A DNA stretch of 64,000 nt, from NCBI GenBank assembly GCA_964291635.2, contig OZ219893.1, positions 62,001-126,000 on the forward strand, written 5' to 3'. The notes beneath the pieces are model-generated. The model worked only from the letters and a program-made list of their open reading frames with translations. It was not told where the DNA came from and did no database searches. The first letter of the stretch is position 1. Each line of letters begins with the position of its first letter. Shown in pieces: positions 47,713 through 55,885 of the stretch. The position numbers were made by a program, and so were the translations under genes. This DNA comes from JAPPHA01 sp964291635. GTDB lineage: Bacteria > Pseudomonadota > Alphaproteobacteria > Rhodobacterales > Rhodobacteraceae.

Positions 47713-47929
47713 TGCGGCGCGCTGGCAAGGTTTTCGATCGAGGAGCCTTGCGGGTTACCATGGAGGCCTGGAAGGATCGTGCCTGCGGACCTGCGCTCGG
47801 GTGCCGTAACAGGCACGGGTGGCCGCTGTAGGGCACGGGTCCGGCTCGAAGACCGAATCAACCGGTTTGCTCTGCCCTGTTGGAGGCGCTGGCTGTGCGC
47901 GGAGTGGCCCCATTCCCGCGTTCAGGAGA

Positions 47930-47961
47930 CTGAAGGCCACCGGGAGGGAGGTGGCCTTCAG
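47930..47961. terminator. Stem-loop between prmA and DUF1127 gene
   Basis: Perfect 12-bp stem CTGAAGGCCACC / GGTGGCCTTCAG with an 8-base loop, between convergent genes. No strong T-run on either side. Confidence 0.6.
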
Positions 47962-47981
47962 AAACAACCGGATGTAGGCGT

Positions 47982-48194
47982 TCAAAACCTGTCCGGAAGA
48001 TGCGGGATTTCAGAGCGGGTCAGACCGATGTCGTTGAGTTCGCGATCGGACAATCGGGAAAGAGCATTCCGGGTTTGCCGTTCTGCGTACCAGCGCCCGA
48101 TTGACGCCATTGCAGTCTCGAAACGGCTGGTCAGGACATAAATGGATCGTGCACCGATTGGAACGGTACGGGTTTCATGCGTGACTGCCATCAT
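47982..48194 (-). CDS. DUF1127 domain small protein
   Basis: 70 residues. C-terminal RQTRNALSRLSDRELNDIGL is the DUF1127 signature (arginine-rich small proteins of alphaproteobacteria, some RNA-linked or stress-related). ATG at 48194 or 48191 preceded by GAGG. A longer in-frame extension upstream has no support. Confidence 0.85.
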   Translation of the reverse strand: MMAVTHETRTVPIGARSIYVLTSRFETAMASIGRWYAERQTRNALSRLSDRELNDIGLTRSEIPHLPDRF

Positions 48195-48739
48195 CTTGAC
48201 CTCTTCTTTACACGGCTCTTGAGCCATTGCGGTTGCTTGGGTTGCCGCTGAGGTAGTCGCGGTTGCCCGCGTGAACAAATATAATTTTTGCATGTCCGCC
48301 TTGCAGGAAATGCATGGCGCGAATTTCGGTTTTCGGCGGCCCGCGACCCTGTGCGTCAGATTCCTCCTGACATCGTTTCCGACATTTTCATGAATTCGGC
48401 GGGAACAGGCCTCCGTACACGCATGTGTCACGTCAGCAGGCTGGACTCGTTAAGCGGGAAGACCGGATGATCGGCACGTGGCTGTCGTCACTCCGGCGGC
48501 GAAAGGACTCGTGCCCGGAGGCCTGTCGTCTTGTTCTGTGGTCACAGGGCCCTGATCAACCGTTCGGAAACGGACGATGTGGCCGTACACGCGAAAACAT
48601 TCTCATGCGCTGCTTTTGAAGTCACCGGCCGCCTGAAGATCGCATTCGCGAGATCGGCGCTTCCGTCGCCTCGAACTGCCGTCCCGGCCGCGGTCTCCCG
48701 CCGGCACGGCGACCTCCGGCAACCGCACCACACGACCGA
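48195..48739. other. Intergenic stretch, no gene recognised
   Basis: The first 120 bases upstream of the DUF1127 gene are comparatively AT-rich (AAATATAATTTTTGC near 48280) and may hold its promoter. The remainder has open frames without recognisable motifs. Confidence 0.4.
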
Positions 48740-48779
48740 ACTTCGGGCCAAATGTTGCGCGCAACATTTGGCCCGAAGT
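48740..48779. repeat. Perfect 40-bp palindrome
   Basis: ACTTCGGGCCAAATGTTGCG at 48740-48759 is followed immediately by its exact reverse complement at 48760-48779 with no loop. It lies 68 bases left of the IS66 target duplication. It could be an operator, an extruding cruciform, or two abutting ends of a lost element. Confidence 0.9.
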
Positions 48780-48855
48780 GGACAGGGAGCCAAGGTAGGT
48801 GGCGTGCCTGCCAACCGGAACTTCGACAGACGAATACGAGTGACGTGCAAAACGA

Positions 48856-48881
48856 GTAAGCGTTCGGTGAAGGCGTGATGG
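48856..48881. repeat. Left inverted repeat of IS66-type element
   Basis: Begins GTAAGCGTTCGGTGAAGG; two mismatches to the right end. GTAA is the typical IS66 terminus. The adjacent CAAAACGA is the target duplication. Confidence 0.92.
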
Positions 48882-48966
48882 CCATTCCTGCCGGCATTTG
48901 GTGATTGTTTTTCCGGTTCTGAATTTTCGACTGGTCACACGACCGGACATCTGTTAATCCGGTCGC

Positions 48967-50865
48967 ATGTTGAATTCTGGAGTTCCTGTTTCGGGTCCGG
49001 CTGCTCCGCCGGCTGCGTCTGCGGAGGACTGGGAACGCCTGTACTTGCAGGAGCGTGCACGTGCGGAGGCGGCCGAGGCGCGGAACGCGGAACTGGAAGC
49101 CAAGCTCGGGGAAGCGGAAGCCCGTGCCGAGGACTGGAGGCGGGAGTCGGTCCGTGCGCGCTGCGACCTCAACAGCCTTCGATCGGTTTTCGAGAGCAAC
49201 CGCGAGAAGCTTGCCGCAGCGCGTGCGGAGCTGAAGGAGCTTGGCCGGAGCCAGAGTGCGAAGAACGTGCGCAGGCTGGAGACGGAGGTGGCGCGATTGC
49301 AGGGGCTCCTGAACGCCGCCGACATCGACAGTGGCCGCCACTCGATGACGGGTTTGCGCAAGGAGGTTTCCCGGCTGAAGGCCGCGATTGCCCGACAGGC
49401 GGAGGAATTGAAGGAACTCAGGGCGGAGAACGAGAGGCTCCGCTCGGCGGGTGCGAGCCATGCCAAGGCGCGTTTCGGCCAAAAAAGCGAGAAGAAGGAA
49501 AAGTCCGGGTCCGGCAGTAGCCGTAAACGTGGCCAGCAGGCGGACAAGCCCGGGCACGGCCGGACGGCGCGTCCGGACATGGAGCGCAAGTCCGAGGTTC
49601 ACGACCCGCCGGAGGAGGAGCGTGTCTGTCCCTGCTGCGGCCTTCCCTACGTGAAGAACGGCAGCCATGACTCCGAGGCCATCGAGGTCGAGGTCAGGGT
49701 GCATGTCCGGATCATCCAACGCAACCGCTGGCGGCGCAGCTGCACCTGTGCGTCGGCGCCGCAGGAGGTTTCGGCGCCCCCGGTTCCCCGGCTGTTTCCC
49801 AACTCCTCCTACGGGATCAGCTTCTGGGTCTGTTTCCTGTTCGAGTGTTTCGCCTGCCACCGGCCGCTGAACCGGGTCGCGGCATGGATGCGCGACCAGG
49901 GGCTGCCGGTCTCGCCCGGGACCCTGGCCTCCAGCATCCACAGGCTGATTCCGTTGTTCGCGCCGCTGTCGCAGGCGATCCTCGCCCACCTGAAAGCGGC
50001 CGCGGTGCTCCACGGCGACGAGACCAGCTGGCGGGTTCAGTCCCTCAAGGCCATCCGCGGCACCAGCCGGGCCTGGCTGTGGTGTGCGGTCTCCCGGGAT
50101 GCGGTCTGGTTCCACGTCGACGCCCGGCGCAATGCCGAGGCTGCCGGCAAGCTGTTCGCCGGCGTCGGTGCCGGCACGGTCCTGGTTTGTGACGCCTACT
50201 CGGCCTACAAGAAACTCGCGCGCGTTCTCGGCGGCATCCTGATCCTGGCCTGGTGCTGGAGCCATGTTCGCCGCAAGTTCATCGAGGCTGCGGCCGGCAA
50301 TGACGCCCTGGAGAGATGGGAGGAGCGGTGGCTGGACCGGTTCGGGCAACTGTTCCACCTGAATGCGGTCCGGCTGAAGCACTACGACCCGGAACTGGGG
50401 ATGGAGCAGCAGTCGCGAAAGTTCGGGATTGCACATCGTCGACTGAAGCGTGCCGTCGACCGGCTGTTCGCCCGCGCGGAGAAGGAAGTCGCGGGGCCGG
50501 CCGGCTCGGACCGGCGCGCGAAGGCACTCAACTCGCTGCTGAGGCATCGCGACGGGCTCTGCGTGTTCGTCGACAGGCCGGACGTACCCATGGATAACAA
50601 CCTGTCGGAGCGGATGCATCGTGGTCCCGTGATCGGGCGCAAGCTGTCGTTCGGCTCCGACAGCCTGGACGGGGCCCTGTTCTCCGCCATGATGTACGGG
50701 ATCATCGAGACCCTGCGGATGAACGGGATCGATGTCCGCAAGTGGCTCGACGACTGGCTCTCGGCCTGCGCGGGCAACGGTGGCCAGCCTCCGGAGGACC
50801 TGTCGCCCTGGCTGCCATGGTTGATGGACGAAGACAGGCGCCGACACCTCAAGGCGGCACGGTGA
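48967..50865 (+). CDS. IS66-family transposase (TnpC type)
   Basis: DDE transposase, 632 residues. Residues 20-160 are a long charged coiled coil; then KARFGQKSEKKE (DNA-binding IS66 region), a zinc-finger motif CPCCGLPY with later CTC, and the catalytic core: Asp in VLHGDETSWRV, Asp in VLVCDAYSAYKKLA, Glu in PMDNNLSERMHRGPVIGRK. All three acidic residues are intact. The stop overlaps the next start as GTGA. Confidence 0.95.
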   Translation: MLNSGVPVSGPAAPPAASAEDWERLYLQERARAEAAEARNAELEAKLGEAEARAEDWRRESVRARCDLNSLRSVFESNREKLAAARAELKELGRSQSAKNVRRLETEVARLQGLLNAADIDSGRHSMTGLRKEVSRLKAAIARQAEELKELRAENERLRSAGASHAKARFGQKSEKKEKSGSGSSRKRGQQADKPGHGRTARPDMERKSEVHDPPEEERVCPCCGLPYVKNGSHDSEAIEVEVRVHVRIIQRNRWRRSCTCASAPQEVSAPPVPRLFPNSSYGISFWVCFLFECFACHRPLNRVAAWMRDQGLPVSPGTLASSIHRLIPLFAPLSQAILAHLKAAAVLHGDETSWRVQSLKAIRGTSRAWLWCAVSRDAVWFHVDARRNAEAAGKLFAGVGAGTVLVCDAYSAYKKLARVLGGILILAWCWSHVRRKFIEAAAGNDALERWEERWLDRFGQLFHLNAVRLKHYDPELGMEQQSRKFGIAHRRLKRAVDRLFARAEKEVAGPAGSDRRAKALNSLLRHRDGLCVFVDRPDVPMDNNLSERMHRGPVIGRKLSFGSDSLDGALFSAMMYGIIETLRMNGIDVRKWLDDWLSACAGNGGQPPEDLSPWLPWLMDEDRRRHLKAAR

Positions 50866-51752
50866 CGACGCAGGGCACGATCGTGTGCCGTTATCACGGG
50901 CGTGACTTCACCACCGGCGAGATGGCGCTGATGCGGGCCCTGATCGCATCCTCCCCGCAGCAGACCCGTGCCGGACTGGCGCGTGCGTTCTGCCGCGCCA
51001 TCGGCTGGGTCAAGCCCGACGGCGGGCTCAGGGACATGGCGGCCCGGGTCGCCATGTTGAGGATGCACCGGGACGGGATCATCACGCTGCCGCCGCCGCG
51101 GCACGGCCAGCCGCCGCGGCGGGTCCCGGAGTTCGGCCCGGAGACCGACCCGCCAGCCACGCCGATGCCGGAGACGCTGGACGCGGTGCGCCCGATCCGT
51201 CTGCTCAAGGTCACCGGTGCCGGCCGTGCCGCCAGTGCCGCATGGAACAGCTTCATCGCCCGCTGGCACTACCTCGGCTACACGCCCCTGATCGGCGCAC
51301 AGATGCGCTATACGGTCCAGGACCGGGAAGGCCGGGCCCTGGCCATGCTCGGCTTCTCGGCCGCCGCCTGGAAGATCGCACCCCGCGATGACTTCATCGG
51401 ATGGTCCCCGGAAGTCCGGGAACGGAACCTGTATCGCGTGATCGACAATTCCCGATACCTGATCATGCCATGGGTCCGAATCCCGAACTTGGCCTCCCAC
51501 ATCCTCTCACAGGCGCGGCGCCAGCTGCCAGGGGACTGGGAAACCCAGTACAGGGTGACGCCGGTCCTGATGGAGACCTTCGTCGAAATCCCGCGCTTCT
51601 CCGGGATCACCTACAAGGCTTCCGGATGGATCCATGTCGGAACAACCCAGGGACGCGGGCGTTACGACACAAAGAGGGAATTTGGAAAACCGAAAAAGGA
51701 CATCTGGCTCTGCCCGCTCCGGAAGGACTGGAAAAGAACACTCAATCAATAG
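50862..51752 (+). CDS. DUF4338 (DruA-like) protein carried in the IS66 element
   Basis: 296 residues from GTG 50862, translationally coupled to the transposase. N-terminal half resembles a winged-helix region (MALMRALIASSPQQTRAGLA); DUF4338 core has WNSFIARWHYLGYTPLIGAQ, LGFSAAAWKIAPRDDFIGWS, IDNSRYLIMPWVRIPNLASH, VLMETFVEIPRFSGITYKAS and GTTQGRGRYD. DUF4338 defines DruA of the Druantia phage-defence system, but no other Druantia gene is present. Its place inside the IS ends argues for a transposition accessory or a self-protecting cargo. Biochemical role unknown. Confidence 0.85.
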   Translation: MTTQGTIVCRYHGRDFTTGEMALMRALIASSPQQTRAGLARAFCRAIGWVKPDGGLRDMAARVAMLRMHRDGIITLPPPRHGQPPRRVPEFGPETDPPATPMPETLDAVRPIRLLKVTGAGRAASAAWNSFIARWHYLGYTPLIGAQMRYTVQDREGRALAMLGFSAAAWKIAPRDDFIGWSPEVRERNLYRVIDNSRYLIMPWVRIPNLASHILSQARRQLPGDWETQYRVTPVLMETFVEIPRFSGITYKASGWIHVGTTQGRGRYDTKREFGKPKKDIWLCPLRKDWKRTLNQ

Positions 51753-51763
51753 ACAATACAACG

Positions 51764-51789
51764 CTATCACGCCTTCCCCGAACGCTTAC
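51764..51789. repeat. Right inverted repeat of IS66-type element
   Basis: Ends CCCCGAACGCTTAC, the complement of the left end; followed by the second CAAAACGA at 51790-51797. Confidence 0.92.
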
Positions 51790-51839
51790 CAAAACGAAAA
51801 GTTGCGAAGATTCCAGAGAGACCGTTGGAAAACTTGCCT

Positions 51840-52145
51840 TTATTGAATCACCGGAACATTGAAATGACCGTAACATGTCGGGTCGAGACGTTCATCAGAA
51901 TCAGCGTCGTTGCCCACTGTTCGAGGAAACCGCCGTCGCAGATCTCCTCCCAGCTCGGCAGTGGCAGCGCGCGGCCCTTGGCATTGTCCCCCCACCCGCA
52001 GGCGCTCCACCGCGGTCCCGCCACCGTGAAAGCCGATCATGCCGGTCGCCGTTCCCCGGCGGTAGTCCGGCTTGTCAGGATTCCGCTCATGGCGCTGCAC
52101 GGCCAGGTGCGCGGCGGCCACTCCACAATAATCCAGCAGTTTCAT
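51840..52145 (-). CDS. Uncharacterised small ORF (101 aa)
   Basis: Open frame MKLLDYCGVAAAHLAVQRHE... whose ATG overlaps the stop of the preceding small frame as ATGA. No family recognised. Its only support is the coupling; composition is arginine- and glycine-rich as in random GC-rich frames. Confidence 0.2.
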   Translation of the reverse strand: MKLLDYCGVAAAHLAVQRHERNPDKPDYRRGTATGMIGFHGGGTAVERLRVGGQCQGPRAATAELGGDLRRRFPRTVGNDADSDERLDPTCYGHFNVPVIQ

Positions 52146-52272
52146 GACTCACCCGGCCATCGCGCAGAAACGTTCAAAGCAGGCACCCACGGCGTCCCAG
52201 CCTCGGAGACCAGGGCGTCAAGGGTGACGTCATTGGCAATGGCGGCAGCGGATGTCGTATACTTCTTCATGG
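52142..52272 (-). CDS. Uncharacterised small ORF (42 aa)
   Basis: MKKYTTSAAAIANDVTLDAL... starting at 52272 with AGGAAG seven bases upstream, a good ribosome site. No family recognised. It sits in the 1-kb gap between the two insertion elements. Confidence 0.3.
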
Positions 52273-52826
52273 TTTTACTTCCTTTTCCGGATTTAACACC
52301 CCGAGCGTTGCGCTCGAGGGAAGCAAAGCCGACCTCAATCCGGAATTTCAACATCAATCGGGACATCCCCTCCGTGCCGGCAAAAGGTCTGCCATTGACC
52401 AGGACGGGCAGAGGCCGGCCTCCCGTGAAAAGGCAGCGGACGAAGCCGTTATCCAGAAGCTCCCCGAAGGTCTGGGCACCGGACTATGCCGGAAAATCAC
52501 GATCACGTTCCGAAATGACGCGCGGGGCAGGGGCAAGGACCCGGCGTCGACTGCCGCCGCCACGAAAACGACAAGAACCGAAAACGCAGTAACTGAAACT
52601 GCCCGGGGTTTCGTGGGTTTCATCCAAAATGGAAAGGCGGTGCCCCGAACACGAGTCGGAATCCGACGCACTTGAACGCACGGCGATCATGTCTTCAACC
52701 CAGTCGTTCCAAACGGGTGTTGTTCTCCGGTACGCTTCAGTTCGAAACCTCTGGACCGATCCGGATTCCCGGGATGTTAGCGGCTGAACCAGTGCGCGGC
52801 ATTCTGGGTGGTTTGCCGCGTTTTTT

Positions 52827-52912
52827 CCCTATTGTGGCGATCCTGTTGTAGTGACCCTATCGTAGCGACCCTGTTGTTTCCGTCCTTTTGTATCGGAGCC
52901 CTGTTGTCGCCG
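52827..52912 (+). repeat. 14-bp tandem repeat array at the left end of the IS21-type element
   Basis: Units at 52827 CCCTATTGTGGCGA, 52841 TCCTGTTGTAGTGA, 52855 CCCTATCGTAGCGA, 52869 CCCTGTTGTTTCCG, 52883 TCCTTTTGTATCGG and, after two extra bases, 52899 CCCTGTTGTCGCCG. Two more CCTGTTGT copies lie at 53013 and 53025. Likely transposase-binding sites. Confidence 0.8.
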
Positions 52913-53227
52913 ATCCGGGATGACGGTTCGGCCTTCTGCGGGATAGCCGCGGTGCCGGCCCTGACGCCTGGCACCGGGAACGGGTGACGCTCCCCCGCCC
53001 GGTCCGGGCGGCCCTGTTGTCAGTCCTGTTGTGTAACGGATCCTGATCGGGGGTCGCGGTTTCCGGCCGGAGGGTGCAGAAGCGGTGCCGGAGAGAGCGA
53101 TGCGGCACCGGCCAACGTTCACGCAAGAACACCGGCGCCGCACCCGGAGAACCGGTCATGGTGACCGGTTTCCTGCCTATTATCAGGCAGTTCGGTGCCC
53201 GGGTCCACCCCGCTCTGACGGCGGCGG

Positions 53228-53683
53228 ATGTGTTCACAGGGTCGGGTTTTCATCTGCAAGCGGTGCCGCGTCCAGGTCATTCTCTGCGCGCGCTGCGATC
53301 ACGGTCATCAGTACTGCTCGAAGTCCTGCAGTGCGGAAGGCCGCCGCGCGCGTCGCCGCGAGGCCAACCGCCGGAACGCGAACACCGAGACGGGACGGAG
53401 GCTGAACCGGGAGCGCCAGAAGCGCTTCCGGATACGCCAGGCGGAGGAGGAACGCCGGCGCCGGATGCACCCTGTTGAACCGGATGTCGCCACCGTCCCG
53501 ACCCGGACGTCGAAAGATTCCGTAACGGACCATGGTTCCCCCGCCCGGAAACTCCCGGTTATCGGGTCGAAACCACCATGGCGCCGTGATTCGGCGCCCC
53601 GGTGCTCACGATGCGGACGGGTCTGCACGGGCCTGGTGCGCGCAGACGAATGGCCACGGCCCTCGAGACGGCGAAAGGAGTGA
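53228..53683 (+). CDS. Zinc-finger-like accessory protein of the IS21-type element
   Basis: 151 residues. Cysteine clusters VFICKRCRVQVILCARC and HQYCSKSCSAEGRRARRREA form a probable zinc-binding unit, followed by a basic helix (RLNRERQKRFRIRQAEEERR) and a second Cys pair CSRCGRVC near the C-terminus. I recall similar Cys-rich, Arg-rich proteins beside IS21 genes but no assigned function. Its TGA lies inside the ribosome-site region of istA, so the two are coupled. Probably DNA- or RNA-binding. Confidence 0.7.
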   Translation: MCSQGRVFICKRCRVQVILCARCDHGHQYCSKSCSAEGRRARRREANRRNANTETGRRLNRERQKRFRIRQAEEERRRRMHPVEPDVATVPTRTSKDSVTDHGSPARKLPVIGSKPPWRRDSAPRCSRCGRVCTGLVRADEWPRPSRRRKE

Positions 53684-53690
53684 CAGTTCC

Positions 53691-55187
53691 ATGGCAATCG
53701 ATCAACAGACCCGCAGCGAGATCCTGCGCCTGCACCGGGCCGAAGGCTGGCCCGTCGGGACCATCGCGCGACATCTCGGCATCCATCACAGCACGGTGAC
53801 ACGCGCGCTCGACGGCGCCGGTGTGCCGCACCGTTCGCGGACGAAGATGATCGACCCCTACATCCCGTTCATCAAGAAACAACTGGAGGAGGAATCGAGC
53901 CTTTCCGCCAGGGTTCTCCACGAGCAGGTCCGGCAGCGGGGCTACACCGGCGGGCTGGACCACTTCCGCCACCTCCTGCGCGACCTCGGACTGAGGCCGC
54001 AGAAGAAGCCCGAGGCATCGATGCGGCTCAGCTTCCTCCCGGCCGAGCAGGCCCAGGTCGACTGGGTCGATCTCGGGCGGGTCACCATCGGCCGGGCCGA
54101 GCGCAAGCTGATGGGCTTCGTCATGACCTTGAGCTATTCGCGGTGCAGCTACCTGCGCCTGTCCTACAGCGCCGACATGAGCGCCTTCCTCGCCGGCCAT
54201 GTCGCCGCCTTCGAGGCTTTCGGCGGTGTTCCCCGTTCCCTGCTCTACGACAACCTCAAGAGCGTGGTGACCGCGCGGCGCGGCCCGGCCATCACCTACA
54301 ACCCGACATTCCTCGCCTTCTCCGGCCATTACGCCTTCGAGGCACCGGTCACCTGGCCGCGCCGGCCACAGGAGAAGGGACGCGTCGAGCGGAATATCCG
54401 CTATGTCCGCTCCGCCTTCATGGCCGGGCGCGACATCAACACCCCGCTCGACCAACTCAACGCCGCGGCCCGGGAGTGGTGCTTCGGCCCGGCCCTCGAG
54501 CGCCCGTGGCCGGGGGATGACGCCATCACGGTCGGGGACGCCTTCGCCAGGGAGCGCAAGCTGCTGGTCCCGCTGCCCGATGTACCTTTCCCGACCGACG
54601 AAATCCGTCCGGTGCGGATCGGAAAGACCCCCTATGCCCGCTTCGACACCAACGACTACAGCGTGCCGCACAAACATGTCGGCGCCACCCTCACGGTCGT
54701 GGCCTCCCCCGAGCGGGTCCGCATCCTCGACGGGGAGCACGAGGTCGCGGCCCACAAGCGCTCATGGGACAGCAAGCGGCAGATCGACGATCCCGAACAT
54801 GTCAAGGCGCTCATCGCCAGCAAGCGGCACGGACGGGCCATGGGGATCCGGGACCGGCTGATCCGCGCCGTCCCCCGTGCACAGGACCTCCTCGCCGCCG
54901 CGGGCGCGCGCAACGACAACGTCGCGACGATCGCGCGGACGCTGACACGCCTGCTCGACAGTCATGGCGCCGATGAACTCGACCGCGCCATCGCCCGCGC
55001 GCTGGAGCGCGGCTCGCCCCATCCCAACACGGTCACCCGCATTCTCGAGGCCGGCCGCGGCGCCGGCAGGCTGCCGCCGGAACTCGGAGCTGATGCCGCC
55101 GACCCCGGCATCACCACCCCGCGCGCGACCGGCCTCGAAGCCTATGAACGCAACATGAAGAACAGGAAGAAAGGAAAACCGGAATGA
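53691..55187 (+). CDS. istA: IS21-family transposase IstA
   Basis: 498 residues. Helix-turn-helix ARHLGIHHSTVTRALDGAGV at the N-terminus; DDE core with Asp in AQVDWVDLGRVTIG, Asp in SLLYDNLKSVVTA and Glu in RPQEKGRVERNIRYVRSAF; C-terminal beta-barrel region YARFDTNDYSVPHKHVGA. ATG at 53691 with AAAGGAG upstream. Intact. Confidence 0.95.
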   Translation: MAIDQQTRSEILRLHRAEGWPVGTIARHLGIHHSTVTRALDGAGVPHRSRTKMIDPYIPFIKKQLEEESSLSARVLHEQVRQRGYTGGLDHFRHLLRDLGLRPQKKPEASMRLSFLPAEQAQVDWVDLGRVTIGRAERKLMGFVMTLSYSRCSYLRLSYSADMSAFLAGHVAAFEAFGGVPRSLLYDNLKSVVTARRGPAITYNPTFLAFSGHYAFEAPVTWPRRPQEKGRVERNIRYVRSAFMAGRDINTPLDQLNAAAREWCFGPALERPWPGDDAITVGDAFARERKLLVPLPDVPFPTDEIRPVRIGKTPYARFDTNDYSVPHKHVGATLTVVASPERVRILDGEHEVAAHKRSWDSKRQIDDPEHVKALIASKRHGRAMGIRDRLIRAVPRAQDLLAAAGARNDNVATIARTLTRLLDSHGADELDRAIARALERGSPHPNTVTRILEAGRGAGRLPPELGADAADPGITTPRATGLEAYERNMKNRKKGKPE

Positions 55188-55885
55188 TCACCCTCAAGGA
55201 CCGTGCCCGCGCTCTCGGCCTGCATGGACTGCTCGCCCGATGGGGAGAGGTCGCCGAGGCCGACTGGCTCGAGGACCTCATCACCAACGAAGAGCACGAG
55301 CGACGCGCCCGCAGCTTCGAACGACGACGCGCCGCCGCCCGGCTCCCGGCCTTCTCCCCACTGGCCGACTTCGACTGGACATGGCCGCGCGACATCGACC
55401 GCGAAGCCATCGCTGAACTGATGACCCTCGCCTTCATCAACCGTGCAGACAACGCCGTGCTCGTCGGAGGACAGGGAACCGGAAAGACCATGATCGCCGC
55501 CAACATCGCCTACCAGGCGCTCCTGCGCGGACACACCGTGCGGTTCGAGGCCGCGCCAAGCCTGCTCGCGGACCTCGCCGCCCTCGACAGCAGGCAGGCG
55601 CTCCTGCACCGCCTCACCGTGCTCGCGCGCCCGCGCCTCCTCGTCCTCGACGAAATCGGCTACGTCAGGCTCGACAGCCGCCTCGCCGACATCCTCTACA
55701 CCATCATCGCCCGGCGCTACCGCAGACGCTCCACCATGATCACCACGTCACTCGGCTTCGCACAGTGGGACCGGGTCTTCCCCGGCGCCGCAGGCATCGC
55801 CGCCGCCGTCGACCGCCTGACACACAAGGCGACAATCGTCGCCATCGACAGCGACTCCTGGAGGGTGCGCCATTCCGGGAACTGA
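55184..55885 (+). CDS. istB: IS21-family helper ATPase IstB
   Basis: AAA+ ATPase that activates IstA and guides target choice, 233 residues. Walker A LVGGQGTGKTMIAANIAYQA, Walker B RLLVLDEIGYVRLD, sensor STMITTSLGFAQW. Start overlaps the istA stop as ATGA. Confidence 0.95.
   Translation: MITLKDRARALGLHGLLARWGEVAEADWLEDLITNEEHERRARSFERRRAAARLPAFSPLADFDWTWPRDIDREAIAELMTLAFINRADNAVLVGGQGTGKTMIAANIAYQALLRGHTVRFEAAPSLLADLAALDSRQALLHRLTVLARPRLLVLDEIGYVRLDSRLADILYTIIARRYRRRSTMITTSLGFAQWDRVFPGAAGIAAAVDRLTHKATIVAIDSDSWRVRHSGN

Larger units (their letters stand above)
48856..51789 (+). mobile_element. Complete IS66-family element with a DUF4338 gene
   Basis: Left inverted repeat 48856-48881 and right inverted repeat 51764-51789 both begin GTAAGCGTTCGG when read inward and match at 24 of 26 positions. 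The 8 bases outside each end are identical (CAAAACGA at 48848-48855 and 51790-51797), the 8-bp duplication expected for IS66. Length 2934 bp. It carries tnpC but no tnpA or tnpB, as in the ISBst12 subgroup, plus a coupled DUF4338 gene. Intact ends, intact genes and an exact duplication point to recent insertion. Confidence 0.95.

Noticed and set aside
48622..50847. Long open frame (741 codons) antisense to the IS66 transposase
   Set aside because: Shadow frame in GC-rich DNA; the plus strand has the DDE motifs and the inverted repeats fit that gene.
48856..51789. Complete Druantia defence system
   Set aside because: Only a DUF4338 gene is present; no other Druantia genes, in particular no large helicase gene, are in the window.
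52827..53030. Repeat array read as a CRISPR
   Set aside because: Units are 14 bp, contiguous and degenerate, without spacers or cas genes.
53559..54755. 398-codon minus-strand frame over istA
   Set aside because: No recognisable domain; opposite to a clear IS21 transposase.
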